Origin: Auricularia sp. M13 | Taxonomy: Eukaryota; Basidiomycota; Agaricomycetes; Auriculariales; Auriculariaceae | DNA: 64,000 bases | Reading direction: 5' to 3' | Assembly (NCBI GenBank): GCA_037042915.1 | Contig: CM073193.1 | Coordinates: 6,572,001-6,636,000 of the forward strand | Shown: positions 24,478 through 35,689 of the stretch, piece by piece | Layout: each line of letters begins with the position of its first letter | Numbering within the stretch: the stretch's first letter is position 1 | Made by a program: the position numbers and the translations under genes | The notes under the pieces: model-generated | The model's input: only the letters and a program-made list of their open reading frames with translations | Told to the model about the DNA's origin: nothing | The model's database searches: none

Positions 24478-24675
24478 CTGCGTAGATGAAGGTCGGAGAC
24501 GAGGCAGAAGTGACGGAACTCGAATTCCCACTGCACCGCTTTGCTCTGCTTAATCTCTCAATCCCGATTTATCTCAAATGCTCTCATTGGCGGACGACTG
24601 CCTCGAAGGGGACGGTAACAAGTTATACTGTATTCTCGTATGGTCAACTCGTTTTAAGGCACTTTCGAATCTGTG

Positions 24676-27600
24676 CTAATGACCCCTACCGCTTGCACGA
24701 TCCTCGTCTTCGATCTCCATGACTGCCTCGAAAAATGCGCCGAGCGCAATGAGCCCAAAGCTGCTCGAACCGAACTGGCCATCGACTACGGAGAGCTTCC
24801 AGGCAATGCTGGCCCGCTGCACACGCTGCCACGGCTCGATGCTATCGTCTCCTGCAAGCTCGGCGCAGACCTTCTCTCTGAGCCGCTCCATCTGCTCGTT
24901 CATGCGCGTCATGTGGTCCTCGCGCTTGCGGAACAGTGCGGATGAGACGCGTGCGACAATCGTGCCCGCGACCAGCTCCTCTTCGGTTAGCTGCGAACGC
25001 CTGCTTCGCGATAGTGTGTTGTGCTGGCATAGCAGACGCAGGTCGACGCAATATTGGTTGAGCAGCTGCACGATGTCGGACAATGTGTTGGGTGTGCAGT
25101 CGTCGATAAGCGCAAGAGGGGCGACGTGTTGAGTCAGCTGCTCAATGGCTGACAATATCGGGTGGGACTGCAGCTGCGCGTTCGATGTGAGACGTTCGTT
25201 GGCGGCGCTCAGAGAGAGCGGTTTGCGTGCCGCAGCGCTGGTTCTCTGAGCACGCCCTTCCTCGCGCGCCTCCTCCACAGCAGGCAAAGAAATTGCCCTG
25301 AAAAGGTATCCAAGGGCGCGTTCACTGCGATACACCCTATCGCGGTCTGATGCTCCAAGTTCTGAGATGCTCCAGTCGGGCATCATATTGGGAGCCGTCG
25401 GAATGTCCGCGTGGTTCACTGGAATGCCGGTCTTCGGGTAGTCGACCGCGACTGCACGCATATCGATAAGTGCTACTTCAGTGAAATGGGAAATACTGAC
25501 CTGAATGCAGCTCTGCGAGCTTCATGCACCGAACGTCGTACACACGATCCTGGCTGGCGTCTGCTATCTTCAGCCAAAGGGAAGCGATACGAGGCAGCTG
25601 GTCGTTGATGACGAAGTTCGTGAAGAACTCGTAGATATCTTGCATTGTGTATGGCCTTCCTATGTCCTGCCGCGGTGTGTTTTTGTACATGGCAGGTGCA
25701 GCGGCATTTGGTGGACGCAAAGTGCGAGGCGTCATCACGACATATTGGTCCCCCTGGAGAATTTAGCGACATACAGTTTATGACACGAGCAAAGCTTACA
25801 TCGTAGTCTCCACCTCCCAAACATGAGCCAGGTGATCGCCCGCCTTTAGCTTCTGTTAGAAAATTACCATGACTTTGGCCATCGGCCAACCTTTTGTCGA
25901 AAATACGACACAGTTCATTGGCCGCTCAGCAGCAAACGCAGTACCCGGAGGCGGGCGTCCAATAGCTCGCATAACCATAACGTCGCCGGGATGACAAGTC
26001 GGGGAGCGAGAGACAACGACTTCGCCTTGCAGGTATCTAACCTGCGACAGTGGCTCCTCCTTGATGCACACTGATAGGGAGAGGAAACATGAGCATTCAT
26101 CTTCTAAATGAAAACAGTTGCCAAACGCACCGAAAATTTCGCCTTCATTCAGGATGCCGTGATGGTCTGGAACACCAACCAATGTCCAGCTATCAGGTAC
26201 CGGTATCCGTCCCCTGAACTTCAGTCCACGCAAAACGTGGTTGACAGCGAAGTCCAAGGTCCTCACGACAAAATCATTGTCGGCCAGTAGGTGGTGTTCG
26301 ACCTCCGGGAAGTTAGCAAACCGTTGTCGGATCCTCCTGAAGAGCGTGGGAAGGCCCATCGGGCCTCCAAGCCCGTTCGATTCGAGGAGAGCTGCCGCAG
26401 ACTCGAGCGACTTCGTCGCCAACTGTGTTCGATCGACAACATCCTGCTGCAACCTCAAGAACGTCTCCTTGGGTATACCTCGCGCTTCGAGGACCATGAT
26501 GAGAGGTCGATTTAGATAAGCTGGCGAAGGCGTAGTGAACGCCGTGCAGACTTCGATCTGGTTGAATTGTTCGCCGGCTTCGAACTTCATCATGCTCGGG
26601 CGGAGGACGACCTGCCGACCAGAAAGCGTGGGGTCGACAAGGAGGGTGCCCTTTGCACCTCCCACCCGGACCTGAATGACACTAGGTGGAGGTGGAGGGC
26701 GGATGACCCCTCGTTTACTTCGACCTCGGCAAAATTCCAACCAGACAGCGGCCATGGCGTCGGTCGAGATGAGACCAGCACCGTCAGTCATGCAAGCGGG
26801 GCCGTCGCCACCTATGTCAGGCTCTATACGACGCTCCGACGCCAACAGCTCGCCAGAAGGGTCGGTTGCACTGAAGGCAAGTGACATGCGAGCGGCAACG
26901 CGTGCAGGGCAGCGTTCATCTTTCGTGAATGTGCCCATGGTGGCGCGAATCGTCGCGGCATTGTGAATGCGCCCTTCGGTATCCGTGAATTCGTGTACCA
27001 TCCATACTGAGTGCTGCTTTAGCGCGCTTTGAGAGTACGCCAAGTATTCGAACAGCCGTCCACCCAGTCTGAAGCCTTTCTGTAAGATCGGAAGGACATG
27101 CGACCGGACGAGCGCTTGTGTGTCGACGTCTGGGTCGTAGCGGAACGTCTGGCCGTCGTTATCCGTGAACGCGACACGGATAAAATGCTCCTGATGGTCG
27201 GCGTATGCGTGCAAGATGCGGTTCGAGCGATCAGGAATTGGACCGGTGATGGTGACAGAAGACGGAGAGACGGCAACATGGAGCGTGGAGATGTCATTGC
27301 GCCTTCTTCCCACCGATTGATTAATCGCTTCGCCAGCACTGTTGGGAACTACTCCCCGGATGAGGGATTGCAGAAGACGGCTAACCACGGAGGCGGAAGC
27401 CTGGACGTTGTCCATATACCAAGGCATCACCTTCAGTTCTGCGCCAAAGGCACGGAGGACCTGCGCTGTAACGCTGGATCCATGAGCCCGAACGAGTTCC
27501 TCTATGAGGCTGCGTTGTTCCAAGATCTCTCTACCGTCGAGTAGGTGCGCATATAACAGGTGCTCGACTTGGATAGCAATTGCCTGAGGAAGCGTCGGGA

Positions 27601-28645
27601 TCCAAGCTTTGATCTGGTCCAGGACATCGGCAGAAAATAATCCGCGTCGTTCGCACTGATAGTTTAGTTTCTGCGGGGTTCGCAGTCCCGCGACCTCTGC
27701 AGCTGCAGTGAACCTGGATATATCGTCGTGTGACTGGACGACGACCCGGAGCCACCGAGCGACATATCGGCCAGTACGTTTGAGATCCTCGGGGAAAGCA
27801 ACGCGCCTACGCCGTCCTTTCGAATAATTGCCGAGGAGCGGAATCAAGTCAACGCCAGGTGGCTCAAGCTCGAAGCTGGGCGCCACGCTCAGTTCGAATA
27901 AGATACTGGCTTGCGCCAAGTTATCTTCTGGGATAGTGACGAGGTCGATGTGCGAATATCGGAAGGCAATTGCAGGCTGAGCAGCACGCTGCGCAAGCTG
28001 ATTGAAGTCGAGACGGGTGATGATGTCTAGCAGATCAGATACTGAAGACTCGGGTACGGTATCGTTGATAATGCTATGATTGCCAGAGACTCTGGGTATG
28101 AGCACGACCTGCCTCTGGGCGTTCTCGAACCGGAGCTCCGCCCAGTCAGTCGACTCCCACTCGATGGAGTACGCGCCGTCGCGGCAGGTCCACCCGAACT
28201 GGACAGCAGCGACCTTGACAGTGGTTTGAGCAAGCTCGAAGTCGCGCAGTTGACGTTCTGCGAGGGCGCGGGGATTTTCGAACGGCCGGGAGAGCAGGTC
28301 CTGGATAAGGCCGGGTGGGGGCTCGTTCTCGCTTCGCCGGAACAGGAGCCTTCGACCTCTGAGCACTATGGAGCGGGAGAACGGGGTATGTCCGTAGAGC
28401 TCCATAAAGCGGCGTGCAGCAGGAAGGCTAGGAATAGTCAAGGTCCCCGAGCCTGCGTGGCCGGGCATGCGGTCGCGACCCGACCGGTTCGCCCGCTGCT
28501 TCATGAAGAGGTTGGCCTGAAAGTTTAGCGGCGCGCCTCCGGGAGAGTATGGCAGAAACTCGGGGCTGTGAAGCGCTTTTGCCAAGACGTCGACGACGTC
28601 GTACTCCGTTGCTGAATATTCGACGTTCTTGAAAATGATTTCCAT
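24676..28645 (-). CDS. RNA-dependent RNA polymerase (quelling/RNAi type)
   Basis: A cellular RdRP of the QDE-1/Rdp1 family, which makes double-stranded RNA for RNA interference. The start at 28645 gives MEIIFKNVEYSATEYDVVDVLAKALHSP, a usual beginning in this family. One long exon carries the N-terminal half and much of the catalytic region (RPSMMKFEAG, SRSPTCHPGDVMVMRA). A 60-nt intron (26071-26130) gives the conserved NEGEIFVCIKEE. The catalytic motif GGGDYDGD is itself split by an intron near 25757-25800 and continues DQYVVMTPRTL. AVDYPKTG follows across the next intron near 25460-25500. The C-terminal exon ends at 24676. The expected length is about 1,260 residues and no disabling change was seen. 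RNAi is therefore probably active in this organism. Confidence 0.92.
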
Positions 28646-30120
28646 GACTATTCCTAGCGATCAGCGTCATATCACACCCAGGACAGAGGCTAGTACATAC
28701 TCTGCTGATACAGGCAGGCTTGGATAGATACTCCTAGCGGTTCGAGGCCAAGTTGATATCGATCCACGCGACGGCTTCTATGCAGGCATGGCAGCAGTCA
28801 CCAGCCAGCTCGGGGACAGGCTCCATTCAGCAAGCAAGTGAGCCTTTGAGGGCCCGTAGATCGTACAGCACCCGGACTGCAAGCATGACGAATGCAGAAT
28901 CAGGACCAGGACTGCAAATTCGATTACTATAACGCTCAAGACCAGAGAGCGCCACTCTCCAGATAGAGGTCAAGGATAGTAAGGTATCGTGCTTTGATGG
29001 ATATAATCGCAGAGTGCCATCGCCCAGGCCTTGTTGCAGCAATGGATTGAACAAGGCAACTCGCGAGGAGGAATACGTCGACCGTAGTTCTGCAGCCGCG
29101 CGTTCTGACCCCCATTCCATCTCAGTTCGAGCACCTTCGAAGGGCCTGTGAGACAGGTTCCTCCAGTCATGCAGCCACTGACTCAAAGATAGGAAACGAG
29201 GCAGCTGAACGTGCTATCATAGGCCAGAGGACTTGACAGCTGGTGTGGGTGTTGCAGCCGCATCACAATCTGCACTGTGCACATTCAATTTACTGTATTG
29301 GTGATGCGTAGCCAATTGTCAAAGCCGCTCGCAGGCTAGAGGACTCACTGTGAACTTTCCATAAATGCTCATCAGTCGGCGCGTGATCGTGAGAACGAGA
29401 CCACAACAGAACTCGCATTTTCCCGAGGGGGCTCGTGCGCCACGAACCAATGCACAGTGCATCTCACCCGACACGCGGTCCATTACGAAGACAAGTGGTC
29501 GAAGACAGTGGCATATATACAAACGAGAGAGGGCATAATGGACGTGTCATACGCATACGGGCAATATTTTCTTTGGTTTCGATAGAGTGGGAGAGAGATG
29601 GAGTATAAACACAATGCGAGTATCGACAAGCGAGAGGGAGCGAGGAAAAAAAAAAAGAAAAAGAAAAGCCGGCGAAAAATATGACAGGATGAAAGAAGAG
29701 GGAAGGTCTGCGATGCCACGTCGGGGGCAAGATCTCGACACGACCCGGGAGAAGGTATGGCAGGATGCACGGTAGTACACTTGCTGAAGAGGAGAGCGAG
29801 AGGGAGGAGGTAGGCATACACATCGTTCTGGGCACATCGAGTCTGTCGGGCAGGAGAGGAAGAGGAGGAGGAAACGGGGAGGACGCCTTTGCAGCCCAGA
29901 GGAAGACGGGATGATGATGAATGATGATGGAGTCGTGGTGGGAGATACATGGAGAGCACCGAGCCAGGGCAGGGAAAACGTACAAGAATGTGATAGATGA
30001 TCTAGCGACAGCAGAAACCGCGCCCGAGAGACAGGACACCCGCGCCGTGTGAAGAGAGCCGGAGAGAGATACCGATAGCCATGTGTGCTGCACCTACAAG
30101 TGCGCGCAAGCTGGATGTTA
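28646..30120. other. Intergenic region: RdRP 5' side and long cyclin B 3' side
   Basis: About 1.5 kb with no recognised gene. From about 29550 to 30000 the plus strand is strongly purine-rich, including an A-rich run near 29647-29668; in cyclin B sense this is a C/U-rich stretch downstream of its stop. Two minus-strand open frames of just over 200 codons here follow this skew and look non-coding. A TGTATATA motif in cyclin sense lies at 29514-29521. Confidence 0.5.
29514..29521 (-). promoter_or_regulatory. PUF-type motif TGTATATA downstream of cyclin B
   Basis: TGTATATA in cyclin B sense, about 600 nt after the cyclin stop codon. It matches the core bound by Pumilio/PUF proteins. It counts only if the cyclin transcript reaches this far, which the sequence cannot show. 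Confidence 0.25.
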
Positions 30121-32027
30121 TCATGCCTGCTCGCCCTCGAGGAATTCGCCCGCCTCGGCTTGCTGCTCGGCAGCGGCGGCGCGGAGGGCTGCGAGATCCT
30201 CGGCAAGCCTCACAGGCATGTTCTCCTCCCAATGCGTGAGGGCCCACTCGCGCATGTACCTGCTCGCCTGCACAATATGCATGTTAGACAAGCAACAGGT
30301 GCAACATAGTGAAGGACATACCCTGTAGAATTTTTTCGCAGAGTACTTCTTCCAGAAGTGCTCATGGCGCATGGGCTTCAGGAGGAAGTTGATCATGATG
30401 TTGGCCACTGGTATGATGGCCTCCTCGGTGTAGCCCGAGTAGTGGATGAGGTTGGCGTTCCACTCGCCCTCTCCAAGAACAAGACGGCCAAGCCACATCG
30501 AGGCGGCAGCCAACATGCTCGGTGGGGTGGCCAGCAACCGCCACTCGACGACGCCGATCTCGAGGAAGAATTTGGCCAGCGTGCGGACCTTCGTGTTGTA
30601 CTCGTCCGCCTTGCTGATGCGTCTGAGGAAGTTGAGGGGGCTCGGGTAGCTGAGATTCCACTCGATCGTCTTGAGCATGTAGCGCTCGGCCTTGAGCAAG
30701 TCGGCCTCGGAGAAAGCATCGTCTGAGATCTCGACGAGGCGCATAGCGGCAGGTGTAAACATCTCTTCGACCTTGGCGGCGATAAAGACGGCAGCGGCGC
30801 CGACGAGCTGAAGCTTGTCGACGGAGGCGAGACGCATGGTGAGGAAGCGGTCAAGGATGTTGACACTGAGGAAGAGCGTCTCGGGCAGGAAGCGGAAGCG
30901 CGCATGGATGGAGATCATCCAGTCGACAAGGGTGCCACGGATTGCCCAGGTCATGGTGTCTTGGTCGTTCATATAGTTCGCGTTGGGCATGGTGGTCTTC
31001 TGCTCAGGGGAGTCAGTAGGCGACACGCGACGGAAGACGGTCGATCGCGCACCTCAATGGTCTTGAGGTAGTTGAAGATGTCTACGACGTATTCCGCGAC
31101 CATGAGAGGGTCGTCAGCGTCCTCGGCGTCCAGGTCTTCCCAGCCCGCGTCCGCGGCCTCCGCCTCGTCGTTCTGCTGCTCCAGCTGCTCCATGAGAGAG
31201 GGCGCCGGGGCGACGTCGGCATCGTCAGACGAGAGGACTTGGAGCTGGCGGTCCTGCTGCTCGAGCTCATCAGCCTCGGACGAGGTGCGGCGCTTCTTGT
31301 GGGCGCGGTGGGCCTCCTCCTCGTCGATCTCGACCGTCTCGCGGATGGTGAGCTGCTTGCGCGACTGGCGCAGTGGGCCGCCGGGGCGGACGCGCGGGAC
31401 CTCGAGAACGAGCTGCTTGGAGCTCTGCCTACGGACGACGGCGCCTGCGGCGGTCGGGAGAAGCGAGCGGCGGACCGGCGGCTGGGCGTTCTTGTCTGGC
31501 GAATCGATGGCCATGGCGTCCGCGGTTTCGGCGCCGTCGACGTGGACTGGGGCACGCGGGACCACCGTCGACGTCGACGAGGAGCGGGCGGGGACGAGCT
31601 GGCGGGTGGAGGAGGCGCGTGTCGCGAGTGCCGGGCGGGTTGATGGGGCTGCCTGGGGCTCCTTGATGGGCTTGAGAGCAGCGCGCTCCTTGCCCTTCGC
31701 GGCGGCGCCCGCCTTGGCCTTGCCGTTGGTGACCTCGCCGAGCGCGTCGCGCTTGCGCTTCTGGGCCGCGGCATCGGCCGTCGACGTCGCCCTGCTCCTG
31801 GCAGCGGCCGTCGCGGTCGTGTTGAGCGGCGCCGCGTCCTTGAGCCCAAGGGGCTGGGCGTCGGCGTCCGTCTTGGAGGCTGCGCGTGTCGCCGGGCGCG
31901 CCAGCTTGCGGGTTGCGTTTTCGTCTGGGAGGGCCCTGGTCACTCGGGTGCCGCGTCTCTGCTGCTGGACAGTGAGCGATGAGCGGCACGCTGCAGACGG
32001 GCAGCCACGCACAGGTATCTGGGACAT
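30121..32027 (-). CDS. B-type mitotic cyclin
   Basis: A B-type cyclin, the activating subunit of Cdk1 for mitosis. Three exons: 31053-32027, 30322-30999 and 30121-30267. The start at 32027 (MSQIPVRGCP) opens a long basic, A/S/T/P-rich N-terminus with an exact destruction box RDALGEVTN at residues 93-101. A second, imperfect one (TRALPDEN) lies near residue 30. The cyclin box begins about MNDQDTMTWAIRGTLVDWMISIHARFRFLPETLFLSVNILDRFL, with the hallmark MR/LVDW-type core, and continues into a second cyclin fold (PLNFLRRISKADEYN ... MRHEHFWKKYSAKKFYR). The last exon is acidic and Ala-rich. The family (B-type) is clear; which Clb-like paralogue is not. Confidence 0.93.
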
Positions 32028-32160
32028 GGCGGCGGAGTTGGAGATGGCGGGGGAAGGCGGTGGGAGAGGAGAGGAGGAGGAGTGAGGGTCGCCGGGCGGA
32101 GTTGACGGCGGGTTTTTGTTTGCTTCCTTCAACCGCGTTCGTGGTGGAATAGATTCCGCA

Positions 32161-32170
32161 GTCACGTGAC
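32161..32170. promoter_or_regulatory. 10-bp palindrome GTCACGTGAC in divergent promoter
   Basis: A perfect palindrome containing the CACGTG E-box, 6 bp upstream of the coiled-coil gene ATG (32177) and 133 bp upstream of the cyclin B ATG (32027). It is the longest palindrome noticed in the shared 149-bp promoter. A bHLH factor of the Cbf1 type would be the natural reader. Confidence 0.4.
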
Positions 32171-32176
32171 CCGCCA

Positions 32177-33268
32177 ATGGACCACCACCCGCGCTCTGCC
32201 TGGCACTCCATCCGGCCGTGGTCGCCGCGGCTGGTGCTCCAGGTCAAACATGTCTCCTCCGTCGCCGCCACCCTGGTCCTGTCTCCGCCGGACGACGACC
32301 CGGCACGGCCCATCGCTGATGTCCTCGCAAAGGGCGTCGCCGTCACCGTCAACGACCAGCCCTGGCATCGCGTCCTCGTCCACCTCGACGAGGCCGCCAA
32401 CGAGGCCATGGTGGTCATTGTCGGCCTCATGCCACTGAACCATTACGACATCGAGCTGCGCGTTGACTCGGCCGACCCCGACGAGCCAGCGCTGGCCATG
32501 GCGGAAACGCTCGACACCGTCCTCGCCGACAGCGCAGACGAAGACAACGATGGCGACGACGATGAGCATGACTCTGTGCCGTCCACGCCAACGCTGGCCG
32601 CGTCGGCCTCTCCGCCCGGCACGCCACCGCCGACAGTCGACGAGCGTGCATCTCAACTCAGAGCCCACCTTGCGTCGCTTTCCACAGAACAGGCTACACT
32701 TACGGAACAGCTCAAGACCACCCGTCGCGACATCCAACGCTCAGAGGCCGCCCTGCGCGCAGAGATCGACGCCATCAAGCGCGCCTCAGACAAAGCAGCC
32801 TCCGCCGAACAGCGTGCAAAGCAAAAGGTCCTGGCTCTGCAGGAAGCAGTCAAGCAGTCTATTGCAGCGACATCGGATGCCAAGGCCGAGGCTGCGTCCA
32901 TCGAAGAAGCCACCGCCAGCCTGCGCAAGCAGGAAAACGAGCTCGAGCTGCAGGTCGCCCGTCTGCGCGAAGAAGCGTCCCGCGTACGCGCCCACACCGA
33001 CGACGCCGTGGCCGCAGACGCCAAGCGTCTCTCAGACGCACAGCAGGACCTTGCCGCGAGCGAGGCCCGCGCCGAAAAGCTCAACGCGCGCTGTGCAAAA
33101 CTCGAGGAAAACATCCCCGAACTCCAATCGCGTCTGACTGGCCTGCAGCGCGAGAACGAACTGCTCGAAGCAGAGCTCGCGCCTCGTCCCGTCCCCGCAT
33201 ACCGCTTGCGCCTGCTGCGATGCATGCGCAGGGCTTGGGCCTCATATGGGGTCCGCCAGCTCCTCTGA
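32177..33268 (+). CDS. Coiled-coil protein of unknown function (possible 3' frameshift)
   Basis: A single exon of 363 codons. Residues 1-100 form a compact domain (WSPRLVLQVKHVSSVAATLVLSPP ... GLMPLNHYDIELRVDS) with the look of a small beta-sandwich. An acidic stretch (ADEDNDGDDDEHD) and a proline-rich stretch follow. Residues 155-335 are a long, charged, Ala-rich coiled coil. The family is not recognised. After PRPVPAY (33200) the given frame becomes Arg/Leu-rich and stops at 33268. If one base is missing at the CC of 33202-33203, the frame continues as a proline/serine-type tail (LGLIWGPPAPL ... GTSGSR) to a stop at 33321, which is more protein-like. Divergent from cyclin B. Confidence 0.7.
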   Translation: MDHHPRSAWHSIRPWSPRLVLQVKHVSSVAATLVLSPPDDDPARPIADVLAKGVAVTVNDQPWHRVLVHLDEAANEAMVVIVGLMPLNHYDIELRVDSADPDEPALAMAETLDTVLADSADEDNDGDDDEHDSVPSTPTLAASASPPGTPPPTVDERASQLRAHLASLSTEQATLTEQLKTTRRDIQRSEAALRAEIDAIKRASDKAASAEQRAKQKVLALQEAVKQSIAATSDAKAEAASIEEATASLRKQENELELQVARLREEASRVRAHTDDAVAADAKRLSDAQQDLAASEARAEKLNARCAKLEENIPELQSRLTGLQRENELLEAELAPRPVPAYRLRLLRCMRRAWASYGVRQLL

Positions 33269-33552
33269 CACGAAAATCAAGCTCACACTCCCTGCGCAAC
33301 GGTACTTCAGGGTCCCGTTGAGCGACGTTTCTGTCTGGAATCTTGGATCATATCTGTAGCGTAGTCCGTGCTCCCTTGTAGCCCACTGACAATAACTAAA
33401 TTTCTCATATTGGAGGGAACGCATGAAGAACCAAGGTCTAGATATTGTGACTTGGGCAATTAAGCACCTGTGGCTGCATTGAAATGGATAATGTAGTCAA
33501 TGAAACCGTGCGTCCTCAGCGGCATCGTAAATAAGCGTTGCTTTGCCCGTCA

Positions 33553-35689
33553 TCAAGGGGTTGCCGAGGAGTGAGCGCAGCGTACGTTCGGCTGACGTCG
33601 ATCCTGCCGGGAGGTGACGTCGATCCCACGCAGAACCGGCCTTGGGTCGACAGAGCTTGAAAAAAAAGCACATTAAGTTGCTGCACATCTCCCGACAAGA
33701 TCTGACTCCCCTGACAACTCCAGAACACATAACCTCGCTTGGAATAACGTCTTGTCCTAGTTCATCCTTTGCGGGGCTGATATTGAAGCAGTAGAGGACG
33801 GTGGCCATCATGAGCCAGACCTCTGCATCGGCAAAATGGATGCCAGGGCAGGACCTATCGATGGTTGACGTGAGGGGTTGCCGATGCATAGGTCTTTGAG
33901 ACCGACCGTCTGCTGAAGCCAAATACGATGTGGCGGGGATCCAGGACACTCTCGTCGATTTGTCCATCGGGGCCCAAGTAGCGCTGTGGGTGGAAACGCT
34001 CGGGATCTGGGTACGCATTCTCATTGTGTAGCATCGCCCTAAAGCGTGTCAGTATCGAGTGTCACGATCCATGCTCGCTGTGACGAACCAGAGGTTAGGC
34101 AAAACAAACGCGTCTTTCGGGATGCGCATCCCCCGGTACACATCGTCCTGCATAACACGGCGCGGGACACCTAAAGATAGGTCAGACAGAGCGCGTGCTA
34201 GCCGGAGAATGCGCACTGAGTGGAAGCGGAGGGAACTTGCGGAACACCTCGCGCAGCGTTGCCTCGAGGTACGGCAGCGCGCGCCTGTCTTCTATCTGCG
34301 GCAGGCGCTCCAGGCCTTGCGCGCCGAAGAACTCGTCTATCTCGGCCTGTGCAGCGCGCTGTACCTCTGGATTGCGCACCATGGAAAGGAAGAAGGCGTT
34401 CATCGTCCCGACGCTCTGTGCCCGCAGTCAACTTTGGTCACATCGAACGGCGAGAAGGGCGGCGAACGGTGTCAGCGCCAGCTGCAATGCGTATTAGCAT
34501 GAGCGACAACGCTACCTAGAAGTTAACCCACCGAAGAGTACAGTTCCAGTGCAATTCTTGATCACGTCCTCTGGGATGGGCGCCCCGTCCAGCTCGGCAT
34601 CCAACAGACGCGATGTCATGCTCGGGCGCGCCTTTCCAGCAGCCTAGACGCATGATTTCAGCCACCCGTGTCACCTAAAGTCTATCACTGGACAAGATAG
34701 CATACCACCTCTCTTTTGACAAATTCGTGAGGCAGATCGCGCGCGCGCTCAGCGACTGCCTTCCAAACTTTTGCATCGCGCTTGAATTGAGCGCCAGGAA
34801 ACCAGTCGGGAACCAGTTTTACTGCGGTACATCAGCAAAGGAGCAGCATCGTGCATTTGTGGCGACGCACGAATGGGGAGAACGTCGACAAGATAGATAC
34901 CCGCAGAACCGGCCTTGGAGCCAGTTTGCAGGGCGTCCTCGCCCATATGGATGTAAGGATCGTTGCTCAAGGCCGAGTCCATGCCATATGTCACCGCCAT
35001 GATGTTAGCCCCAGCGACCCTGGAGCAGTAAACTCAGTAACAGTGCGATCCGAGCTCGGTCTGGACGCGTACCAGCGAATGTGAGCCCAGAACCTGTCGG
35101 GTGACTCAAGGAGCAAGCGCAGGAAGATCGCGTTCGTGTTGAAGAGAAGCGGCCAGAACTGCCTGGACGACGTCTCGTTGAAGACCTGGTGGATCGCGCG
35201 TCGATGGAGGCGCCACCAGGCGCCATAGCGATGCAGGCCAACCAGCCAGTTATAGCCCATTCTGGAGCGGGCCTAAACAGCGCAGTTAGGTCGAGTACTT
35301 ACGGGACGTACAACTCTGCCAGCATGGGATATCGCGGCCTGTCAGAGTATATGGCTGAACGGCGCTCTAAGAGGTCCTCGCACACATCAATCGTACTCAG
35401 CACCACGATATTGCGGTCGAGGACTCCAAGGTGCATCACAGGACCTGACCCTTGCATGAGGCACAGAATGGGTGCCAGCGTTGGTCTTGGACTCGCCGTA
35501 CTGCTTGCTCAGTTCGGTGAACTGTCTCCATGGTTCACGTCCTCGAGGTAGATCACGTAGGTTGCCCAGTACGAAGCATGGCGCAGGCCCAGGAGGAAGA
35601 GGATTATGCCCATGTCTACGACTGTAAACGTGCCATGCAATGAGTGAAGCGAATCCCACAGCAATGCCCAGCCAGCCGATGAGAGTCAT
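33553..35689 (-). CDS. Cytochrome P450 (A), microsomal
   Basis: A multi-exon heme monooxygenase. The start at 35689 gives a membrane anchor (MTLIGWLGIAVGFASLIAWHVYSRR) and the proline hinge LPPGPAP. Motifs in order: WWRLHRRAIHQVF (helix C), the I-helix GAGADTS carried by a 14-nt exon (34468-34481), the K-helix ExxR in LREVFRKF, VPRRV, NLWAMLHNENAYPDPERFHPQRYL, and the heme loop FGFSRRSCPG, split by an intron near 33865-33915. The heme loop has Ser where the consensus FxxGRxxCxG has the first conserved Gly. The C-terminal splice is not certain. A donor inside SEVI joined to the exon SVDPRPVLRGIDVTSR gives a normal P450 ending with a stop at 33553; reading without that choice extends to 33497. 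Substrate unknown. Confidence 0.85.
34468..34481 (-). other. 14-nt micro-exon encoding the P450 oxygen-activation motif
   Basis: On the minus strand ctggcgctgacacc lies between an acceptor (cattgcag) and a donor (gttcgc). It joins FG to SVGTMNAFF and supplies AGADT, the conserved I-helix Thr motif. Leaving this exon out would shift the frame and remove the motif. Confidence 0.82.

Noticed and set aside
24478-24531. Longer N-terminus of the F-box protein starting at 24531
   Set aside because: The first codon of that frame is GTG; the first ATG is at 24477 and opens directly on the F-box.
29464-30206. Minus-strand open frames of just over 200 codons downstream of cyclin B
   Set aside because: They follow a C/T-rich stretch and read as Ser/Pro/Leu low-complexity; no motif or start context.
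31072-32085. Plus-strand open frame of 337 codons
   Set aside because: Antisense to cyclin B exon 1; Ser/Ala/Arg-rich as expected from a GC-rich opposite strand.
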